Assembly (NCBI GenBank): GCA_963847715.1
Contig: CAWKAZ010000012.1
Span: 62,001-126,000 of the forward strand
Origin: Acidiflorens sp963847715
Lineage (GTDB): Bacteria > Acidobacteriota > Terriglobia > Terriglobales > Acidobacteriaceae
Length of the DNA stretch: 64,000 bases
Reading direction: 5' to 3'
Below are positions 60,823 to 64,000 of this stretch, in pieces. How positions within the stretch are numbered: the first letter of the stretch is position 1; each line of letters starts with the position of its first letter. The notes under the pieces are model-generated. The model saw only the letters and a list, made by a program, of their open reading frames with translations, made no database searches and was not told the origin of the DNA. Made by a program: the position numbers and the translations under genes.

Positions 60823-61853
60823 TTCCTGGAATCCTTTGCTGACGCGTAATCCAGACCCATGGATTCGCGAACTAAGTCCATCGTTGCGCCCGCCACCTCG
60901 CGAGCGCGGGCCGAGCCAGCATCCAGAATATCCCAGGCGAGGCGTGGATTGTCCTCGTATTTTTTGCGGCGCTCCTGCATCGGGTTGAGGATCTGAACGA
61001 GCGCATCGGCGGCCCAGCTTTTGCACTCGATGCAGCCGATTCCGGCCGACCGGCAACCTTCATACACCTTCGCCATCGTTTCTTTACTGCTGAATATTTT
61101 GTGCAGGTCGCCGACGGGACAAACATCCGGGTCGCCGGGATCGCTGCGCTTGATGCGCCGCGGGTCAGTAACCATCGTCTTCAATTTTTGCCGGACGACA
61201 GGCTCAGGGTCGGTGAGCATAATCGCATTGCCATAGGACTTCGACATCTTGCGACCATCGGTACCGGGTAAGCGAGGAGAGGGCGTGAGCAGGGCTGCCG
61301 GCTCGGGGAAAACGGATTCGCACTTGCCGGCATAGAAGCCGTTGAATCGCCGCGCAATTTCGCGTGTCAGTTCGACATGCGCGACCTGATCTTCGCCGAC
61401 GGGTACAACGTCGGCTTTGTAGATCAAAATGTCCGCCGACTGCAACACGGGATATCCCAGAAACCCATACGTATCAAGGTCTTTTCCCTTGATGTTTTCT
61501 TTTTGCTCTTTGTAGGTTGGCACGCGCTCCAGCCAACCGAGCGGAGTGATCATCGACAGGAGAAGATGCAATTCAGCGTGCGCCGGGACATGCGACTGGA
61601 TGAACATGACACACTTTGCGGGATCAAGTCCGGCGGCCAGCCAATCGAGCAGCACATCGATAGAGTTCTCTTTCAGCCGGGAAGTGTCGGCGTAATCGGT
61701 GGTCAGCGCGTGCCAATCGGCAATAAAAAAGAAGCAATCGTACTGATCCTGCATGCGGACCCAGTTTTCGAGCGCGCCGACATAGTTTCCCAGATGAAGT
61801 TTTCCGGTCGAGCGCATACCGCTCAGCACACGTTTTTTGGAGGGAGTGGTCAT
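60819..61853 (-). CDS. trpS: Tryptophanyl-tRNA synthetase with a candidate [4Fe-4S] cysteine motif
   Basis: Class I synthetase charging tRNA-Trp. The 344-residue protein has RSTGKLHLGNYVGAL (HIGH-type motif), FFFIADWHALTT, LGYPVLQSADILIY, VGEDQVAHVELTREIA and GRKMSKSYGNAI (KMSKS). Between the catalytic core and the C-terminal helices it has four Cys: VCPVGD, EGCRSAGIGCIECK, arranged C-x21-C-x6-C-x2-C. This resembles the iron-sulfur site known in Thermotoga TrpRS. It heads the trpS-scpA-scpB-rluB operon. Confidence 0.97.
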   Translation of the reverse strand: MTTPSKKRVLSGMRSTGKLHLGNYVGALENWVRMQDQYDCFFFIADWHALTTDYADTSRLKENSIDVLLDWLAAGLDPAKCVMFIQSHVPAHAELHLLLSMITPLGWLERVPTYKEQKENIKGKDLDTYGFLGYPVLQSADILIYKADVVPVGEDQVAHVELTREIARRFNGFYAGKCESVFPEPAALLTPSPRLPGTDGRKMSKSYGNAIMLTDPEPVVRQKLKTMVTDPRRIKRSDPGDPDVCPVGDLHKIFSSKETMAKVYEGCRSAGIGCIECKSWAADALVQILNPMQERRKKYEDNPRLAWDILDAGSARAREVAGATMDLVRESMGLDYASAKDSRK

Positions 61854-61914
61854 TTCTCAGCGATTCTCAAGGTCATCAGTGAATCACTGATTCTAACAAA
61901 GGGTGGGTAAGAGC

Positions 61915-61998
61915 AGGTTTCAAGGTTTCAGGGTTTCAAAGTTTCAAGCTCAACCTCGGGTCTTCCTGAAACCTTGAAACTCTGAGACTTTGAAACCT
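61915..61998. repeat. Long inverted repeat, TTTCAAGG-word family, second copy
   Basis: The left arm (61915-61948) contains AGGTTTCAAGGTTTCAGGG and TTTCAAAGTTTCAAG. The right arm (61966-61998) contains CTGAAACCTTGAAACTCTGA and ACTTTGAAACCT. The loop is about 17 bases. It lies between the CpaE-like gene and trpS, both on the minus strand, and is the same family as 3396-3480. Confidence 0.85.
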
Positions 61999-62008
61999 GT
62001 TTAAGGGT

Positions 62009-63271
62009 TTACTGTCCCGCGCGCATGGGCGAAACGATCAGCTGTCCGGAGGCACGTTTCTTGGCGTCGCTTTTCTCGTGCTGATAGTGGAGAGAGAGCG
62101 CCCCTTCGGCGGTCGTGGTGGCGCCGGCGAGTTCCGCAGCCAGCCCTTGATAGGAACGGCCGATTTCATGATTGCCCTGTGCCGCGACTGGACTGCCCTT
62201 ATCGATCGCCGGCCCGATGACCTGGTAGTTGTTGGGTACTTTCCAAAGCACCTGGCAATTGGTGGCCTTTTCGACATCCTCGTCGCTGAAACCGGGAATC
62301 TTCTTGTAGCGGTTCAGCACCAAGCGGAGCCGGTCACGGCCCGCTCCTTCTTGCAGAAAGCTGCGAATCCGCCCAGCGCTCCAGAGAGAAACGACATCGG
62401 TTTGGGCCACGAGCAACACGGCATTCGAGAGGTCGCAAATCATCTGCATCGTGCCATCGATTCGCCCGGAACAATCGAGCACGACGAAGTTATATTGGCT
62501 GACCAGCAAGTCAAAAAGGCGCGCGAGTTCCGACGCGTTCGGGACGCTGTTGTGTGGTTGCTGCGCTCCGGCCAACAAGTGCATGCCGTTGCGATACGGG
62601 GTCATCAAACCCTCGAGCAGCGAACCGTCCATGCGATGGAGATTCTGTAACGCATCAATAATAGTGAATTGCGGACGGAGGTTGAGCTGCAGAGCAGCGT
62701 GCCCGATTGGAGCAAAATCAACCAGCACAACGCGTCCGTGAGCTTCCTGCAAAGCAACCGCTGTATTCACCGCTGTGGTGGTGGTGCCCGCTCCGCCTTT
62801 AGCGTTCAGAAATGTCAGGACGCGAGCTTTGCTGGCGCTTCGCTGCGCACGGCTTAGCGTCGCCGAGAAGCGAGTGAATGCCTCAACCAACGATTCGCGG
62901 CTGGCGGTATGGTCCAGAAATTCGCGCGCCCCGGCACGCATGGCAGAAACAATGTTGGCGGACTGGCTCATCTCGCCCACTGCGAAGATTGTAATTTCGG
63001 GAATGCCGGAATGGATGAGTTCGATGGCGCGAATGGCGCGCTGCGGGCTCTTGGCGTCGATACTTACCAGCGCCACTTCCACATGCTGGTCCTGCAATTG
63101 CCGCAGGACGGCGTCGCTAGGACCCGTCGGAAAACCAACGTGGCTCAAAACTGCGCGGGCCAGGTTGGTGCTTTCGAGGCGACTCTTGAGGACGACGGAT
63201 TGTTCGCGGTCCTCGGTAAGGAGGGCGGCAGCGATCCCGGGCATGACTCGATTCTCAGTGTTCATTGCCAT
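62009..63271 (-). CDS. CpaE/TadZ-like ATPase with N-terminal receiver-like domain
   Basis: A 420-residue protein. An N-terminal pseudo-receiver domain (VALVSIDAKSPQRAIRAIEL; ITIFAVGEMSQSANIVSAM; GAREFLD) precedes a MinD/ParA-type ATPase. Its deviant Walker A is FLNAKGGAGTTTTAVNTAVAL, and motifs VVLVDFAPIGHAAL and FVVLDCSGRID follow. Such proteins localise Flp/Tad pilus or other polar machines. No tad genes are adjacent, though a PilZ gene lies upstream. The start is at 63271 or 63265; the longer frame to 63502 is non-conserved. Confidence 0.9.
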   Translation of the reverse strand: MAMNTENRVMPGIAAALLTEDREQSVVLKSRLESTNLARAVLSHVGFPTGPSDAVLRQLQDQHVEVALVSIDAKSPQRAIRAIELIHSGIPEITIFAVGEMSQSANIVSAMRAGAREFLDHTASRESLVEAFTRFSATLSRAQRSASKARVLTFLNAKGGAGTTTTAVNTAVALQEAHGRVVLVDFAPIGHAALQLNLRPQFTIIDALQNLHRMDGSLLEGLMTPYRNGMHLLAGAQQPHNSVPNASELARLFDLLVSQYNFVVLDCSGRIDGTMQMICDLSNAVLLVAQTDVVSLWSAGRIRSFLQEGAGRDRLRLVLNRYKKIPGFSDEDVEKATNCQVLWKVPNNYQVIGPAIDKGSPVAAQGNHEIGRSYQGLAAELAGATTTAEGALSLHYQHEKSDAKKRASGQLIVSPMRAGQ

Positions 63272-63504
63272 GCTACGAACTTCCAGCCTCGGGGCCAAGT
63301 GACCTTCGTAATCGGGCGGATCATAGACGAGACGGCAGGCTGACGGCGGGTTTCTAATCCAGGCCAGAAAATCCCGACCAGGCTGCTGGTTCCCCTGATT
63401 GTAAGGCAAAAGTCCGGGGATTGAAAAGATCGAGGCCCATCCTACTTCTCTTTTTCTGGAGTTCCCAAAAGCGGGCGCTACAGTTAGGCCCGAAACCGCC
63501 ATCT

Positions 63505-63903
63505 TTAGCGCGGAGATGGGCCGGAAGCGCAGGCGGCGGCACTCGCACCCGAGACTCGAACAAATTGGGCGATAGATTCGTCGGCAGGCAAGTATTGGTA
63601 GGAGGCGAGTTGCACCGCTATTCCGCTACGCTGACCACCCTGCGACGAAGACGCGCGTAGCACCCGTCCTCGACAGCGAACGGGCATGCTCTCCGCCAAC
63701 GTGATTTCTGATGGCATCGTGAAGGTTAACTCCACGTTCGCGCCTTCCGGGAGCGCTGTCTCGGCATAGAAGAAAATTCCGCGGCCACTGACGTCCTGGG
63801 TGAAACCATGAAAGTGCCGTCCCTCAAATTCGACAGCCAAGGGCAGATGCACTTCAAAACGCTGTGCGCCACGGCGTTCCAGCCTATTGAGGTCGGTGTT
63901 CAT
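63505..63903 (-). CDS. PilZ domain protein
   Basis: A 132-residue PilZ protein with ERRGAQRFEVHLPLAVEF (RxxxR region) and the second motif QDVSGRGIFF (DxSxxG). ALPEGANVELTFTMPSEI and MPVRCRGRVLRASS follow. Both c-di-GMP contact motifs look intact, unlike the PilZ protein at 14505. It is upstream of the CpaE-like gene in the same direction, with a 233-base gap, so c-di-GMP could influence the same surface machine; that is inference. Confidence 0.88.
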   Translation of the reverse strand: MNTDLNRLERRGAQRFEVHLPLAVEFEGRHFHGFTQDVSGRGIFFYAETALPEGANVELTFTMPSEITLAESMPVRCRGRVLRASSSQGGQRSGIAVQLASYQYLPADESIAQFVRVSGASAAACASGPSPR

Positions 63904-63915
63904 GAACGTAACACT

Positions 63916-64000
63916 CTAGCGCGGATTGCCTCGTCCGGGAAGTTGCAAGTAGGTCACATCCTCGGGCTGTGGAAATCTATCTGTAAAGTAAATGGCGTAG
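63916..64000 (-). CDS. C-terminal end of an unidentified protein, start beyond window
   Basis: The minus strand reads an open frame from the right edge ending YAIYFTDRFPQPEDVTYL and then QLPGRGNPR with stop at 63916-63918. The amino-acid composition looks like real coding sequence. Only about 27 residues are visible, so no family can be named. It lies 12 bases upstream of the PilZ gene, suggesting an operon. Confidence 0.5.
   Translation of the reverse strand, partial: YAIYFTDRFPQPEDVTYLQLPGRGNPR

Noticed and set aside
63530..63560. Sequence resembling the end of a tRNA on the minus strand (TTCGAGT)
   Set aside because: The flanking five-base arms do not pair, no acceptor or anticodon stem can be built, and the stretch lies inside the PilZ reading frame.

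Overview
The window looks like chromosomal DNA of an Acidobacteriota bacterium, probably class Terriglobia (the Koribacter/Terriglobales side). This is inferred from moderately high GC, an Oar-like TonB receptor with an N-terminal carboxypeptidase-regulatory domain, many PAS/GAF/PilZ regulators, small lineage-restricted proteins and abundant long inverted repeats between genes. I see no rRNA, tRNA, CRISPR array, transposase or prophage. Most of the window is core genome.

Layout. 1-2.7 kb: the 5' part of a quinone oxidoreductase gene, moaA and a small membrane protein. 2.8-8.2 kb: the rimP-nusA-infB translation/transcription operon, with a leader hairpin in front and a clear terminator behind. 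8.2-18.5 kb: a repeat-built lipoprotein, the methionine-sulfoxide repair pair msrP-msrQ, a hybrid sensor kinase, a PilZ protein, a tail-anchored repeat protein, a six-bladed secreted propeller and unknowns. 18.6-24.3 kb: a peptidase C26 amidotransferase, a DtxR/MntR-type metalloregulator and a TonB receptor gene carrying two one-base frameshifts. 24.5-35.5 kb: ispF/ispD/PIN-TRAM, ETF-quinone oxidoreductase, an Lnt-like acyltransferase, tag, aldo/keto reductase, ferredoxin-NADP reductase, glmS and a stand-alone purS.

35.6-42.3 kb is the most accessory-looking part. It holds three unknown membrane or small proteins, a 41-residue secreted peptide gene with its own ribosome site and terminator, a 151-residue unknown that overlaps an HTH/S24-like regulator tail to tail, a sigma-54 activator and a Crp/Fnr regulator. 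42.3-64 kb returns to core functions: LytTR regulator, thiolase, rlmB, M1-like peptidase, beta-CASP nuclease, DinB, trpD, MOSC (frameshifted), sucCD-ndk, purA, mutM, glucokinase, the trpS-scpA-scpB-rluB operon and a CpaE/TadZ-like ATPase behind a PilZ protein.

The most unusual overall signal is intergenic. At least seven long inverted repeats of different sequence share one architecture, with each arm made of short tandem near-identical words. There are also three copies of a two-hairpin REP-like element. Three single-base frameshifts, all in or beside C/G homopolymer runs, suggest either sequence error or recent gene decay. Working as groups, msrPQ repairs envelope methionines, ispD/ispF feed isoprenoid synthesis, sucCD/ndk handle succinyl-CoA and nucleotide triphosphates, and scpAB act with SMC in chromosome compaction.
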